A stretch of DNA of 22,873 nt from Treponema sp. (GTDB taxonomy: Bacteria; Spirochaetota; Spirochaetia; Treponematales; Breznakiellaceae): NCBI GenBank assembly GCA_031266635.1, contig JAISAN010000162.1, forward strand, positions 1 to 22,873, given 5' to 3'. A program made the position numbers and the translations under genes. Under the pieces are notes generated by a model. That model worked only from the letters and a program-made list of their open reading frames with translations. It did no database searches and was not told the DNA's origin. This document shows, in pieces, positions 14,091 to 21,569 of this stretch. The stretch's first letter is position 1. Each line of letters starts with the position of its first letter.

Positions 14091-14119
14091 TTGACTAAAT
14101 CTTCGCTTTTTTGTATAGT
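14091..14119 (+). promoter_or_regulatory. Promoter of the rpsP operon
   Basis: TTGACT (14091-14096), a 17-bp spacer and TATAGT (14114-14119) form a near-consensus sigma-70 promoter about 50 bp upstream of rpsP. The leader carries a small hairpin (CCCGT 14127-14131 with ACGGG 14144-14148). It is divergent from the corA operon promoter. Confidence 0.8.
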
Positions 14120-14170
14120 AATACCTCCCGTATTGTCAGCGAGACGGGATTGAAATTGTGAGGAGGCTCC

Positions 14171-14422
14171 ATGAGCGCCAGGATACGGCTCAAAAAATTC
14201 GGTACGAAAAAACGTCCCTATTATCGCATTGTGGTAATGGATAAGCGGGACCCCCGGGACGGGAAAACCATCGAGGAACTGGGGTATTATCATCCCATTG
14301 AGGCGGAGGATCGGCAGATTCAGTTTGACGCGGACAAGGCGAAGGCCTGGCTCGAAAAAGGCGCCACCGTGACTGATACGGTCCGCCGGATCTTCAACAA
14401 GAAAAACATCTCTATCCGTTAG
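14171..14422 (+). CDS. rpsP: 30S ribosomal protein S16
   Basis: An 83-residue, basic protein of the size usual for S16. The conserved start (VRIRLKKFG-type, here ARIRLKKFGTKKRPYYRIVV) and the tail WLEKGATVTDTVRRIF are diagnostic. It binds 16S rRNA early in 30S assembly. A strong AGGAGG precedes the ATG. It is the first gene of the long plus-strand operon; the order S16, KH protein, RimM, TrmD, L19 is widely conserved in bacteria. Confidence 0.98.
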   Translation: MSARIRLKKFGTKKRPYYRIVVMDKRDPRDGKTIEELGYYHPIEAEDRQIQFDADKAKAWLEKGATVTDTVRRIFNKKNISIR

Positions 14423-14497
14423 TACGCGAGTGCGGCGGTACAATGGCTTGTTTTTCCGCCGGATGGGTTTTAAGCCGCCGGTAAAAAGGTATACCAA

Positions 14498-14731
14498 ATG
14501 GAAAAAGATCTGGTTGAATATATTGTGAAATCCCTGGTTGATGATCCCGGCCAGGTGACGGTTAGTGTGGTAGAAGGTGAAAAATCCACTATTCTGGAAC
14601 TCCGGGTGGCGTCCGGCGACATTGGCAAGGTAATCGGCAAACATGGCCGTATTGCCAAGGCCATCAGAACCGTCCTCCAGGCGGCCACTGCCAAAAGCGG
14701 TAAACACACGGTTCTGGAAATCCTGGACTGA
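14498..14731 (+). CDS. khpA: KH-domain RNA-binding protein KhpA
   Basis: A 77-residue single KH-domain protein (YlqC/KhpA family). The RNA-contacting GxxG loop is seen in GKVIGKHGRIAKAIR (43-57; GKHG 47-50). The family binds RNA, often with a KhpB partner, and its place between rpsP and rimM is conserved. AAGG lies upstream of the ATG. The 75-bp gap from rpsP contains GC-rich inverted segments but no clear terminator. Confidence 0.95.
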   Translation: MEKDLVEYIVKSLVDDPGQVTVSVVEGEKSTILELRVASGDIGKVIGKHGRIAKAIRTVLQAATAKSGKHTVLEILD

Positions 14732-14767
14732 GATTCCCCTTGTCCGGGCGGGAAAACAGGATATACC

Positions 14768-15289
14768 GTGACTGATCGTTTTGTGGTTGGCCTGATAGGC
14801 GCCCCTTTTGGCCTTAAGGGTTTTGTGAAAGTCCGGTCCCTTTCCGGGGAAACCGGGCATCTTCTGAATCTTCAATCAGTCATCCTCCGCCAGGGGAACG
14901 CCGAAAAAACAATAGATATTGAGGAAAGCGCCTCTGTCCCGCCCCAGGTGATAATGAAATTTGCGGGTATCAACAGCCCTGAAGCGGCAAAAAGCCTGGG
15001 CGGCGGGGAACTGATTGTCTGCCGGGAACAGGCCAGCCCCCTGAAACCGGGAGAATTTTATATTGAAGACCTCCGGGGGCTGGCGGTCGTGGCGGCGGAT
15101 ACGGCCGCGGGGGGCGGGGAAATCGTGGGGCATCTTACCAATATCGTGGAAGGGGGGGGTGGTGAGCTGGCGGAAATCCGGCTTTCCACCGGGGAATTCA
15201 AATTTGTCCCTTTCAGGAAGGAATTTTTCGCCCCCATAGAACCCGGCGCCGGCCGGCTTATTCTGCGGGAACGGTGGATTCTGGAATGA
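14768..15289 (+). CDS. rimM: 16S rRNA processing protein RimM
   Basis: A 173-residue 30S maturation factor that works with S19 and the head of the 30S subunit. The N-terminal barrel has GAPFGLKGFVKV (11-22); the PRC barrel begins around GEFYIEDLRGLAV (95-107). A Gly-rich loop (GGGG near 130) is slightly longer than usual. The start codon is GTG with CAGGA upstream. The stop overlaps trmD by 4 bp (ATGA), so translation is coupled. Confidence 0.96.
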   Translation: MTDRFVVGLIGAPFGLKGFVKVRSLSGETGHLLNLQSVILRQGNAEKTIDIEESASVPPQVIMKFAGINSPEAAKSLGGGELIVCREQASPLKPGEFYIEDLRGLAVVAADTAAGGGEIVGHLTNIVEGGGGELAEIRLSTGEFKFVPFRKEFFAPIEPGAGRLILRERWILE

Positions 15290-16062
15290 AATACACGGTC
15301 TTAAGCCTTTTCCCGGAGATTACGGATGCTTATTTTGCCAATTCCATTATTGCCCGGGCGATAAGCCGGGGTATTGTTGAGTACCGGGCCATTAATATCC
15401 GGGATTATGCCCCGGACCGGCATAAAACCTGCGATGACGCTCCCTACGGCGGCGGGCCGGGTATGTTGATGTTGGCAGAACCCCTGGGCCGGGCGCTGGA
15501 GGCCGCGGGGGCCCTTCCAAAAACCGGGGCACAAGACCGCCTGTCCCGGCGGCTTATTTATCTTTCCCCCTCGGGCCGGCCCTTTACCCAGGAACTGGCC
15601 CGGGAACTGGCCGCCTGCGAAGAACTGATCCTGCTCTGCGGCAGGTACGAGGGGATCGACCAGCGGATCATTGACCGGTATGTGGACGATGAAATCTCCA
15701 TCGGGGATTATGTCCTTTCCTCCGGGGAAGCGGCGGCCCTGGTACTCATCGACGCCACCTGCCGGCTGATAGACCAGGTCATCACCGCCGAATCCCTGGA
15801 GGAAGAGAGTTTTGCCGGGGGGCTTTTGGAGTATCCCCAGTATACACGGCCCGAAGTTTATGCTACACTGGAAGTTCCCAGGGTTTTGCTTTCAGGCCAC
15901 CACGAAAACATACGGCGCTGGCGTCTTGAAAAACGGGTACGGAAAACCCTGGCTGTCCGGCCGGATCTGATCCGCCGGGGTAAAGCGGCGGGTTTATTTG
16001 ATACAGAAACTATCACGGTTATTGAGGAGCTGGAAAAAGATGAACGAGATACGGGCGATTGA
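15286..16062 (+). CDS. trmD: tRNA (guanine-37-N1)-methyltransferase TrmD
   Basis: Transfers methyl from S-adenosylmethionine to G37 of tRNAs, preventing frameshifts. The 258-residue SPOUT enzyme shows MKYTVLSLFPEI at the start, DDAPYGGGPGM (50-60), LCGRYEGIDQR (117-127) and EISIGDYVLSSGE (136-148), the trefoil-knot SAM site. Asp156 in LVLIDATCRL is the likely catalytic base. The ATG overlapping the rimM stop was preferred over a GTG four codons earlier because it matches the family start. The 3' end overlaps rplS by 23 bp. Confidence 0.97.
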   Translation: MKYTVLSLFPEITDAYFANSIIARAISRGIVEYRAINIRDYAPDRHKTCDDAPYGGGPGMLMLAEPLGRALEAAGALPKTGAQDRLSRRLIYLSPSGRPFTQELARELAACEELILLCGRYEGIDQRIIDRYVDDEISIGDYVLSSGEAAALVLIDATCRLIDQVITAESLEEESFAGGLLEYPQYTRPEVYATLEVPRVLLSGHHENIRRWRLEKRVRKTLAVRPDLIRRGKAAGLFDTETITVIEELEKDERDTGD

Positions 16063-16441
16063 AGCCAATCAGATGAAGTCTGAACTTGACCAGTTTAGGG
16101 TTGGGGATACGGTAAAGGTTCATTTCAAGATTGTGGAAGGCAAAAACGAACGGATCCAGATCTACGAAGGTCTGGTGATTGCCGTAAAAAATTCCCAGGT
16201 GGGTAGAACTTTTACGGTCAGAAAAAATTCCTACGGCGTCGGGGTTGAACGGGTTTTTCCCCTCCATTCCCCCCGGATCGCCAAGGTTGAAGTGGTCCGT
16301 CCCGGCAAGGTCCGGCGGGCCAAACTCTACTATATCCGGGAGAAAATCGGAAAAAGCGCCAAAATCAAAGAGCGTATTACCCGGAAGGCCCACAAGGAAC
16401 ATCCCAAAAGTCCGGCGGCTGTGGAAACAAGCCAAAGCTGA
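16040..16441 (+). CDS. rplS: 50S ribosomal protein L19
   Basis: A 133-residue L19 at the 30S-50S interface. FRVGDTVKVHFKIVEGKNER and RKNSYGVGVERVFPLHSP are the conserved core; KVRRAKLYYIRE follows. The C-terminal tail (about 20 residues, KAHKEHPKSPAAVETSQS) is longer than in E. coli. The ATG at 16040, inside the trmD 3' end, was chosen because it gives the family's usual N-terminal helix; a later Met is too short. Confidence 0.97.
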   Translation: MNEIRAIEANQMKSELDQFRVGDTVKVHFKIVEGKNERIQIYEGLVIAVKNSQVGRTFTVRKNSYGVGVERVFPLHSPRIAKVEVVRPGKVRRAKLYYIREKIGKSAKIKERITRKAHKEHPKSPAAVETSQS

Positions 16442-16462
16442 GGTTTCCGGCAGCGCCCGTTT

Positions 16463-17593
16463 ATGGTGAAAATACCGGGAGCTGACAGCGCCGGTCTCTC
16501 CGGTGGAATGGAACAATCCGGGAGTCTTCAAAAAAAAGCGGCTCCCGGAGGCGGGAAAATTTCCGAAACCGGAAATATAAACCGGCCGCTCCCCGCTCAT
16601 GCTGTTCAAAACAGCGTAAAACCCCCGGCCGCGGCTTCCGCCCGGCCGCAAGCTCTCCCTAAAACTTTGTCCGGCCTGGTTCAGACCCTGGGGCTTCCCC
16701 CGGACGCCCTTTCCGCCTCAATTTTGTCCTTTGCCCGGTATTTTTCCCTGCCCCTGAGCCCCGGACTCCTGGGGAAAATCCGGCGGGAGAGTTTCTCCCC
16801 GGCTGCGGAAGAAGCCCGTGGCCGGGAACCCCAGGCCGCCGCCCTTGCCGCCGCGGCGGCCGCCGCCAAGGGCCTGGAACTCAGCCGGGAGGGGCTGGCC
16901 GCCTGCGCTTTGTTTCTGTCGGGGCGCTGGCCTGCGGACGCGGAGGGGCCGGAGAAAAATCCCGCCGGTCCGGATCAGTCCGGCGGCGGGGAAGACAGCC
17001 CCGGCGATACCGGCGGCGGCGGCCCTTCCGGCGGCGAGGCCCAGGACTCCGGTACGGAGGGCCGAAAAAACAACGGCGAATCCGCCGATCTCCGGGGAAA
17101 TTCCGGCTCTGTGTGCGGCGGCCTTGATCAGCCGGATGCCCTCCGGGAAAAAGTTCTGGAAATTGAGCCTCCCCTGCTGAGTTTATTAAACCGGATTCCC
17201 GGCAAAAACGGGGAACGATGGATCGTTCTTCCCTTTAGCTTTACCCGGGACGCTCTGGAATACCGGCTGGTGCTGCGGATCCTTATGGATGAGCCCCTTT
17301 CAAACAGTTCTCCGGGCGGCCGTCTGGCCCTGGATATTTCTGCCGGGGCGCGGGACAAACCCGCGTTCCAGTGGTTTTTTATGTACGACCGCCCTTCCGG
17401 CGAAACACCCCGGCTCAAGGCCCGTTTCTGGCCGCCGGAAGGGAAAAAGACCCTGAAATTGTTTCGGGCCGATCTTTCCCGGCTTTTTATGCTTCATTCA
17501 AAACAAATAGACTTACAAAATGATGAAAAAACCCCCGTATTTGCTCCGGACTGCCGAAGTGGTATATTGCCATCGGTAAATGAAGAGGTGTAA
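16463..17593 (+). CDS. Uncharacterised protein, possible FliK/YlqG-like partner of the FlhB-like protein
   Basis: 376 residues. Residues 1-65 are Pro/Ala/Gly-rich and disordered. Residues 66-155 are helical (SGLVQTLGLPPDALSASILS) with an Ala run at 127-134. Residues 156-225 are low-complexity Gly/Ser/Asp/Pro. The C-terminal domain (about 230-345; WIVLPFSFTRDALEYRLVLR, RLALDISAG, FQWFFMYDRP) is the ordered part. No signal peptide or membrane helix. It ends 1 bp before the FlhB-C-like gene. In Firmicutes a similarly placed protein (YlqG) precedes the FlhB-like YlqH. The long disordered region followed by a compact C-domain is also the FliK layout. The FliK link is inference; direct sequence similarity is not evident. 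The start has only a distant ribosome site. Confidence 0.65.
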   Translation: MVKIPGADSAGLSGGMEQSGSLQKKAAPGGGKISETGNINRPLPAHAVQNSVKPPAAASARPQALPKTLSGLVQTLGLPPDALSASILSFARYFSLPLSPGLLGKIRRESFSPAAEEARGREPQAAALAAAAAAAKGLELSREGLAACALFLSGRWPADAEGPEKNPAGPDQSGGGEDSPGDTGGGGPSGGEAQDSGTEGRKNNGESADLRGNSGSVCGGLDQPDALREKVLEIEPPLLSLLNRIPGKNGERWIVLPFSFTRDALEYRLVLRILMDEPLSNSSPGGRLALDISAGARDKPAFQWFFMYDRPSGETPRLKARFWPPEGKKTLKLFRADLSRLFMLHSKQIDLQNDEKTPVFAPDCRSGILPSVNEEV

Positions 17594-17594
17594 C

Positions 17595-17852
17595 ATGGGA
17601 AGAACGAAGCTTGCCTCCGCCATTGCGTATTCACCGGACGATCCCGCTCCCCGGCTGCTTGTTTCAGGCCGGGGCAGGGACGCGGACCGGATCATTGCGT
17701 TGGCAGAAGAAGCGGGGATACGGGTGGTAGAAGATACTGCGCTTGCGGTTTTACTGGATACCGGGCTTAAAACCGGGGATCTTATCCCGGTTTGGTGCTG
17801 GGAAGCGGCGGCGAAAATTTTGGCGTTTGTATTCACAAAGGAAAAAAAATGA
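17595..17852 (+). CDS. FlhB C-terminal-domain homologue (YlqH/FlhX type) lacking the NPTH motif
   Basis: An 85-residue free-standing version of the cytoplasmic domain of the type III export gate protein FlhB. AIAYSPDDPAPRLLVSGRG, EEAGIRVVEDTALAVLL and a hydrophobic end (ILAFVFTKE) follow FlhB-C. Where FlhB has the self-cleaving NPTH, this protein has GRTK, so it should not autoprocess. In other bacteria such homologues interact with or substitute for the FlhB fragment in switching export specificity. AGAGG precedes the ATG. Its stop overlaps the HD-GYP start by 4 bp (ATGA). Confidence 0.85.
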   Translation: MGRTKLASAIAYSPDDPAPRLLVSGRGRDADRIIALAEEAGIRVVEDTALAVLLDTGLKTGDLIPVWCWEAAAKILAFVFTKEKK

Positions 17853-19099
17853 AGAAGATACCGATTACAAATCTCCGGCCGGGTCTTACTTTTTCCGCGC
17901 CGGTTTACATTGAAGGGAATAATCTCCTGGTTCCCGCTGGGGTGGCGATCAGAAAAAAGGATATTGAGCGGCTTCAATCCTGGGGCGTTGATATGGTTCA
18001 AACCGAAGGTGAAGCCCTGGGGCTTGTGGCGGAACAGAAAAAACAGGATGCCGCGGCGCGGGCCGCCGATCAGACGCCGGCGGCTGCCCGGAAAGAAGAA
18101 TCGGTTTCCGGCGCGGCGGAAACACCCTCGGTCAAGAAAGCCGCCTCCAACACCCTTTCCCTGACGGAAGTTCAGGAAAACAAGGGAGCTTACCGGAGTT
18201 ACCTCGATTTAATCGAGCGGCTTGACGCGGTTTTTACCAACATCGCCTCCGGGGTTTCGGTAGAAACCCGGTCCATCGACGACATTACCGCCCGGATGAT
18301 CCAGGCGATTCGGGATCAACGGGACAGTTTTATCGGGTATATCCTTGGGGGGGAAGTGGCCGGCCATGAAACGGCAAAAAGCTCCGTCAACGCCGCCATC
18401 CTTTCGGCCCTGATCGCCCAGGAGATGAAACTGCCCAATCACAAGGTAATGGTGATCATTACCGGCGCCCTGCTCCACGATGTGGGAATGTTCCGCCTGC
18501 CCCGGGAGATTCTCGACAAAAAAGGGGGGCTTTCGGACGCGGAATTCCAGCGGATGCAGGCTCATCCCCTGTATACCCATAAAATTGTTTCCAAAGAACT
18601 GCTGTATCCGGAAGAAGTAGGGATCATTGTGCTCCAGCACCATGAACGCTGGGACGGGGAAGGATACCCCCGGCGCATATCGGGAACGGCTATTGATATG
18701 GGGGCCCGGATTGTGTCTGTGGCGGATGCTTTTGAGGCTATGGTCAGCCAGAAATCCTACCGGAACTCCATGATGGGGTATCAGGCCATGAAAAACCTTC
18801 TTTCCGATAATTCCCGGCGTTTTGACCCGGACGTACTCAAGGCGTTTATCCAAACTATGGGGATCTACCCCATCGGTTCCATTATTCTCCTCAATAACGG
18901 CGCCCTTGCACGGGTGGTTGAAGTTCATGGCAACGCTCCCCTCCGGCCGAAAATTCGTATTCTGGTGGACGAATTCGGCAATGTTTTTAAGCAGGATGAA
19001 GGGGATATTCTTGATTTATTGACCGAAAAAAGCCTCTTTATCGCCAAGGCGGTGGACCCCAAGGAACTTGCCAAAAAATATACCCGGGAATCCCAGTAA
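17849..19099 (+). CDS. HD-GYP cyclic-di-GMP phosphodiesterase
   Basis: A 416-residue protein. Residues 1-55 match the small domain often found before HD-GYP (IPITNLRPGLTFSAPVY). Residues 55-105 are an Ala/Lys/Glu-rich linker. The HD-GYP domain spans about 170-330: LLHDVGMF with HD at 210-211, AHPLYTH (238-244), HHERWDGEGYP (264-274, full HHExxDGxGYP signature), SVADAFEAM (290-298). A C-terminal extension of 85 residues follows. All metal-binding residues expected for activity appear present. It hydrolyses c-di-GMP to pGpG or GMP. No membrane segment, so it is cytosolic. AAAGGA precedes the ATG. Confidence 0.94.
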   Translation: MKKIPITNLRPGLTFSAPVYIEGNNLLVPAGVAIRKKDIERLQSWGVDMVQTEGEALGLVAEQKKQDAAARAADQTPAAARKEESVSGAAETPSVKKAASNTLSLTEVQENKGAYRSYLDLIERLDAVFTNIASGVSVETRSIDDITARMIQAIRDQRDSFIGYILGGEVAGHETAKSSVNAAILSALIAQEMKLPNHKVMVIITGALLHDVGMFRLPREILDKKGGLSDAEFQRMQAHPLYTHKIVSKELLYPEEVGIIVLQHHERWDGEGYPRRISGTAIDMGARIVSVADAFEAMVSQKSYRNSMMGYQAMKNLLSDNSRRFDPDVLKAFIQTMGIYPIGSIILLNNGALARVVEVHGNAPLRPKIRILVDEFGNVFKQDEGDILDLLTEKSLFIAKAVDPKELAKKYTRESQ

Positions 19100-19116
19100 C
19101 CGGAATTTTGCGGAAA

Positions 19117-19497
19117 ATGAAAAAAAGCGCCAAGGTTCCGCGGCTTTCCAGTTCCGGCGCGGGAAGAGCCGGGGAAGACCGGGCCGTTGCGGCGCTGGAA
19201 GAAGCGGGGATGTGTATTATCGCACGGAATGTTCGTTCTCCCCGCGGAGAAGTGGATATTGTGGCCCGGGACGGGGAAACCATAATATTTGTGGAAGTCA
19301 AAACCTGGTCGCGTTATGGGATCGAAGAACTGCAATATGCCGTTAATCCGGGAAAACAACGGCGAATCATAGAAACCGCTAAGTATTTTCTCGCTGTCCA
19401 TCGAGAATATAATGGGATGGCAGTACGTTTTGATGTGATTTTTGTCGGAAAAGAGGGTATAACCCATCTTGTCTCAGCCTTTATGGAGTGTATATGA
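19117..19497 (+). CDS. yraN: UPF0102 family protein YraN (endonuclease-like fold)
   Basis: 126 residues. GRAGEDRAVAALEEAG (16-31) and RGEVDIVARDGETIIFVEVK (43-62) are the family signature; Asp47, Glu60 and Lys62 form a PD-(D/E)xK-like site. The family's biochemical role is unsettled; a DNA-processing function has been suggested by its fold. A TTG three codons upstream is an alternative start; neither start has a strong ribosome site. It lies 17 bp after the HD-GYP gene. The stop overlaps the next gene by 4 bp (ATGA). Confidence 0.92.
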   Translation: MKKSAKVPRLSSSGAGRAGEDRAVAALEEAGMCIIARNVRSPRGEVDIVARDGETIIFVEVKTWSRYGIEELQYAVNPGKQRRIIETAKYFLAVHREYNGMAVRFDVIFVGKEGITHLVSAFMECI

Positions 19498-19700
19498 TAG
19501 AAGTATCGGGGAAAACTCCGCTGGCGGTACCGGCAAACGGCCGTTTGGGAGCTGTGGAGCTGGAACAGTTACGGAATAAAATAAATGATAAGGAGTATAT
19601 TTACGAGGCAATTCAGCGGATAGCGCTGATTTTGAGTAATGAGCTTCTGGATATATCGCAGGGAGGAATTTATTATGAACAGCGGAAGAGGAGGAAATAA
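19494..19700 (+). CDS. Small uncharacterised protein, 68 residues
   Basis: MIEVSGKTPLAVPANGRLGA is followed by helical, charged sequence (ELEQLRNKINDKEYIYEAIQ) and a basic end (EQRKRRK). No signal peptide or membrane helix. I do not recognise the family. GGAG at good spacing and ATGA overlap with yraN, plus a 26-bp overlap with the next gene, make it very likely a true coding gene. The helix pattern and size suggest a small regulator or structural partner, but nothing in the sequence says which. Confidence 0.75.
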   Translation: MIEVSGKTPLAVPANGRLGAVELEQLRNKINDKEYIYEAIQRIALILSNELLDISQGGIYYEQRKRRK

Positions 19701-20208
19701 TCACCGGAAGTCATCGTTCAAACGCCGGGACCGGAATAATGATAATTGGCAGGATCGATGGGGAGACCGGCGGGATGCCGGGCGGCCCGGTGAGCGCCCC
19801 GGAGAAACCGCGCGGCCTGAAAAAAACCGGGGGGGGCTTTACGAACGGCCCCGGTGGACTCCGCCGAAGCCGCCCGCCGAGCCGCTTCCTGTCCCCAATT
19901 GCCCCTGCTGCGGTAAACCCATAAACGATCTTGCCGCGGCCATATCGGACAAAAATTCCGGCGAGCCCGCTCATTTTGATTGTATCATCGCCCGAATCGC
20001 CGAGCGGGAAAACCTGGAACCGGGGGATACGGTAACGTATATGGGGGGCGGCCGTTTCGGTATTGTCCATTTTAACAATCTTCCGGAGAACCAGCGCAGG
20101 GCCGGAAATTCCCGGAATTTTACCGTCAAGAAAATTCTGGAATGGGAAGACAAGGAAAACAGGGCTGAGTGGCGGCGAGTTCTCAGCGATTATTATTCTA
20201 TAACCTGA
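19675..20208 (+). CDS. Putative zinc-ribbon/RNA-binding-like protein
   Basis: 177 residues. Residues 1-60 are an Arg/Gly/Asn-rich disordered tail (MNSGRGGNNHRKSSFKRRD) of the kind that binds nucleic acid. Pro-rich 61-75 leads to NCPCCGKPINDLAAAISD (75-92) and PAHFDCIIARI (98-108): Cys76/Cys79 and His100/Cys103 could bind one zinc. The rest (DTVTYMGGGRFGIVHF) looks like a small beta fold. A strong GGGAGG precedes this ATG, which is why the earlier in-frame Met was rejected. The stop overlaps the next gene by one base (TGATG). Zinc binding and nucleic-acid contact are inferred from motifs only. Confidence 0.75.
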   Translation: MNSGRGGNNHRKSSFKRRDRNNDNWQDRWGDRRDAGRPGERPGETARPEKNRGGLYERPRWTPPKPPAEPLPVPNCPCCGKPINDLAAAISDKNSGEPAHFDCIIARIAERENLEPGDTVTYMGGGRFGIVHFNNLPENQRRAGNSRNFTVKKILEWEDKENRAEWRRVLSDYYSIT

Positions 20209-21548
20209 TGAAAAAAGAAAACGATAAAAAAAACATTGCAACAAATTATTCTCAAAACCCGGATGCCGCGAAGCCCCCGGACGATGAAAAAAAACCGGAG
20301 GAAGCCGGCCAAAAAGCCATTTTTCCCCCCCATGCCAAGACTGTTTCTTCAAAATCCGGCAGTTTGAAAGCGCCTCAAATTGAAGAAGAATTTCTTTCCA
20401 ACCCCAAAATAGTGGAAAATTATTCGTTTCTTCAGGAGATCGGCATCTTCAAGCATATTGACAATCTGAACCGGGAAATCCGTAATTATAAAAGCCTTCT
20501 TTCCGGGGGGCTGGACATTTTTAATCGTACCAGCATTGACGAGATCATGGACGCCACGGTGTGGCAAATATCGGATCATTTTTTACCTTCGTTTCTTGCC
20601 TTTCTCTGGAAGCCGATTCAGAATAAAGATGAAATTACCATCAAGGCGTATAAAAATTATAAACCGGTAGATATAAACATCAAGATGGACAGCATCTCCC
20701 CCTTTGAGGCGTTTTTTCAGCAGTATCCCAAACCAATCAATTTTGATCTTCTGGCGTTTGAGTTGAAAAATGACGAAGCGGTGAAACCCCTGGAAGAAGT
20801 CCGGTCGGAGATCATCATTCCCATCCTGGGCCCCTTTGGGCTGTACGGGATTATCGTGGTGGGGCGGAAAATTCTGGAAGATGAATACACTCAGGAAGAA
20901 CTGGTATTCCTCCAGCAGCTTATGGCGTTTGTATCCCAGGCAATCAAAAACCACCTGCATTATGAACATTCCCTTCGGGATGTAAAGACCGGGCTGTATA
21001 ATCACGGTTTTTTTATGACCCGTATAAACGAGGAAGTGGCCCGGACAAAAAGGACGGGCTACACGTCTTCCCTCATCGTGATGGATGTGGATAAATTCAA
21101 GAATTTTAACGATAACTTTGGGCACATGGCGGGGGACCGGGTTCTGGAAAGTATCGCGTTTATGATAAAGCAGACGGTACGAACCGAGGATATTCCCTCC
21201 CGTTTTGGCGGTGAAGAATTCACCGTCCTGCTGCCCAGTACCGAAAAGGGAACAGCCTGGGCGGTGGCGGAGCGGCTGCGGACTTCTATCGCGGGGATGA
21301 AAGTCCCCTGGGAACCGCCCCTGCCCCAGGTAACCATCAGCCTGGGTTTATACACCTTTGACCGGCACAGCGAAATTAGCGCGGAGGAGATTTTGAGCCG
21401 GGCCGATGAAGCCCTGTACTTGTCCAAAGAGCGGGGCCGGAACCGGACTACTATCTGGGGCTCGGGGCTTCTGTTCAGAATTCAGCAAAAATCAAAAAAA
21501 ACGACCGAGGCTGTTCCAAAACTTCAGTTTTTGGAACAGCAGCCTTAG
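20208..21548 (+). CDS. Diguanylate cyclase with GAF-like sensor domain
   Basis: 446 residues. A disordered N-terminus (1-60) precedes a GAF-like domain (about 100-250; SEIIIPILGPFGLYGIIVVG) and a GGDEF domain (about 255-420). LYNHGFF (263-269), MDVDKFKNFND (292-302) and the active site FGGEEF (333-338, the permitted GGEEF form) are intact. RTED (325-328), five residues before the active site, is a complete inhibitory I-site, so product feedback is expected. It makes c-di-GMP from GTP in the cytosol. It is four genes downstream of the HD-GYP phosphodiesterase, so synthesis and breakdown share one operon. The last 13 codons are encoded by a hairpin. Confidence 0.95.
   Translation: MKKENDKKNIATNYSQNPDAAKPPDDEKKPEEAGQKAIFPPHAKTVSSKSGSLKAPQIEEEFLSNPKIVENYSFLQEIGIFKHIDNLNREIRNYKSLLSGGLDIFNRTSIDEIMDATVWQISDHFLPSFLAFLWKPIQNKDEITIKAYKNYKPVDINIKMDSISPFEAFFQQYPKPINFDLLAFELKNDEAVKPLEEVRSEIIIPILGPFGLYGIIVVGRKILEDEYTQEELVFLQQLMAFVSQAIKNHLHYEHSLRDVKTGLYNHGFFMTRINEEVARTKRTGYTSSLIVMDVDKFKNFNDNFGHMAGDRVLESIAFMIKQTVRTEDIPSRFGGEEFTVLLPSTEKGTAWAVAERLRTSIAGMKVPWEPPLPQVTISLGLYTFDRHSEISAEEILSRADEALYLSKERGRNRTTIWGSGLLFRIQQKSKKTTEAVPKLQFLEQQP
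21510..21540 (+). terminator. 12-bp hairpin overlapping the 3' end of the GGDEF gene
   Basis: GCTGTTCCAAAA (21510-21521) pairs perfectly with 21529-21540 around a 7-base loop. AGGC/GCCT extend it with a small bulge. It ends 8 bp before the GGDEF stop and has no T-run after it. It may be a dispersed terminator-like repeat into which the gene has run, and could lower read-through to mtnN. Confidence 0.5.
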
Positions 21549-21569
21549 ATTTACCGTTTAGGATCATTT

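Noticed and set aside
13955..14875. 306-codon minus-strand frame opposite rpsP, khpA and rimM
   Set aside because: Antisense shadow of three clear conserved genes; no family resemblance and no ribosome site.
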